64,000 nucleotides of DNA from Endozoicomonas sp965199185 (lineage in GTDB: Bacteria > Pseudomonadota > Gammaproteobacteria > Pseudomonadales > Endozoicomonadaceae): NCBI GenBank assembly GCA_965199185.1, contig CBDAQW010000012.1:1-64000 (forward strand), given 5' to 3'. The position numbers and the translations under genes were made by a program. The notes beneath the pieces are model-generated. The model was not told where the DNA came from and made no database searches. It saw only the letters and a program-made list of their open reading frames with translations. This document shows, in pieces, positions 63,340 through 64,000 of the stretch; position 1 is the stretch's first letter, and every line of letters starts with the position of its first letter.

Positions 63340-64000
63340 ATGACCGATGCCATTATTAACTATGCACTCCGTCAAATGCGCTCAGTGGGCTTTGACAAAA
63401 GCCATTGCACTCTGAGTTTCGACGACAAACAGGAACTGAATGTAGAAAATGATCGCATCAGCCTTTTGCGTAGCGGTCAGGATCAGGAACTCTTTCTAAC
63501 CGGTATAAAAGCTCAACGTCAGGCTTCCATTTCTATTAGTTCAATGGATGAGCATAGCATCAATAACGCGATTGCCGATCTGCTGGAAATGGCTGAAGGC
63601 TCACAGGCAGATGCGGCTTATGATATTGCTCCAGCACAACCAGCAGAGTCATTTACTGTCGGACCTCAGCGTGCTGATCTGGATTTAATGTACGACAGAC
63701 TGAGTGAATTTCTGGGCTACGTGAAAAAACACTATCCAACTATCATTCTGGCTGAGTGTTCTATCGATTACACACAAGCAAATACACGACTGGTTAACAG
63801 CAATGGCGTTGACTTCACTGAAGTACGTGGTAGTTACAACGGCTCTATGCTTTTTACCGCCAAGAATGATGATAGTACATCATCGTACAGCTTTACTGGC
63901 TTCAGCAGTTTTGACCTGGATAAACCGATTCATCAGTACAGCACCATCAAAACTCAGCTGAAAAACACCAGAGACTCATTACACGCAAAGCCTGTGCCGA
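63340..64000 (+). CDS. pmbA: TldE/PmbA-family protease partner (C-terminus beyond window)
   Basis: An ATG at 63340, three bases after the tldD stop and behind GGGGAG, opens a frame still running at 64000 (about 220 residues). It reads MTDAIINYALRQMRSVGFDKSHCTLSFDDKQELNVENDRIS..., with TRLVNSNGVDFTEVRGSYNGSMLFTAKNDD, typical of the TldE/PmbA N-terminal domain. It is the non-metal partner that completes the TldD active-site tunnel. Translational coupling with tldD is likely. Confidence 0.85.
   Translation, partial: MTDAIINYALRQMRSVGFDKSHCTLSFDDKQELNVENDRISLLRSGQDQELFLTGIKAQRQASISISSMDEHSINNAIADLLEMAEGSQADAAYDIAPAQPAESFTVGPQRADLDLMYDRLSEFLGYVKKHYPTIILAECSIDYTQANTRLVNSNGVDFTEVRGSYNGSMLFTAKNDDSTSSYSFTGFSSFDLDKPIHQYSTIKTQLKNTRDSLHAKPVP

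Noticed and set aside
1..64000. CRISPR arrays, tRNA or rRNA genes, prophage modules
   Set aside because: No regularly spaced repeats, no cloverleaf-like or rRNA sequence and no phage structural genes were recognised on either strand.

Overview
The window reads as a chromosomal segment of a host-associated marine gammaproteobacterium. The gene set (PaaX-controlled phenylacetate cluster, UbiTUV, a gammaproteobacterial-type men operon, AlaE, ThpR, TldD/TldE, AbgT) and long lineage-specific proteins with eukaryote-facing motifs would fit Endozoicomonas or a close relative. That assignment is an inference from gene content; no rRNA or tRNA gene is visible here.

Layout. 1-4.9 kb: a divergently controlled TRAP transporter (dctP-dctQ-dctM) followed by a metallo-beta-lactamase-fold hydrolase cut by the window edge, with a LysR-type regulator facing away. 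5.8-7.1 kb: an outer-membrane porin. 7.3-20.9 kb: a phenylacetyl-CoA catabolic cluster (paaG-I-J-A-B-C-D-E-X plus a fused hydratase/dehydrogenase on the minus strand, paaY, paaZ, paaK). 21.0-26.4 kb: an aldehyde dehydrogenase and a tryptophan-tryptophylquinone amine dehydrogenase cluster (aauBEDA) with two c-type cytochromes. Together these make a continuous route: aromatic amine to arylacetaldehyde (periplasm), arylacetate, arylacetyl-CoA, ring epoxidation and opening, then beta-oxidation to acetyl-CoA and succinyl-CoA. No paaF, paaH or mauG homologue is present locally.

26.7-34.2 kb: hemG, then a decaying peptide/glutathione-type ABC importer laid out like gsiABCD. Its fused ATPase gene is split by an IS4-family element, its binding-protein gene carries two frameshifts and one permease gene carries one. 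34.6-36.8 kb: alaE, thiM, ubiT. 36.9-40.1 kb: a 1046-residue lineage-specific protein placed between ubiT and ubiUV. 40.2-49.3 kb: ubiV, ubiU (with an FNR-like box upstream), thpR and menE-C-H-D-F. Oxygen-independent ubiquinone synthesis, menaquinone synthesis and a quinone-linked HemG point to a life that alternates between oxic and anoxic conditions.

49.5-64 kb: small hypothetical genes, putP, a 668-residue coiled-coil protein, a 164-bp MITE-like element with perfect 18-bp terminal inverted repeats and a 5-bp target duplication, msrC, a radical SAM gene, an AbgT transporter, a remnant of a 2-hydroxycarboxylate transporter, a dicarboxylate symporter, a 276-residue proline-rich protein carrying ActA-like FPPPP motifs, Tir/Tarp-like tyrosine motifs and SH3-type ligands (a strong candidate host-targeted effector), and the tldD/tldE protease pair, the second gene cut by the window end.
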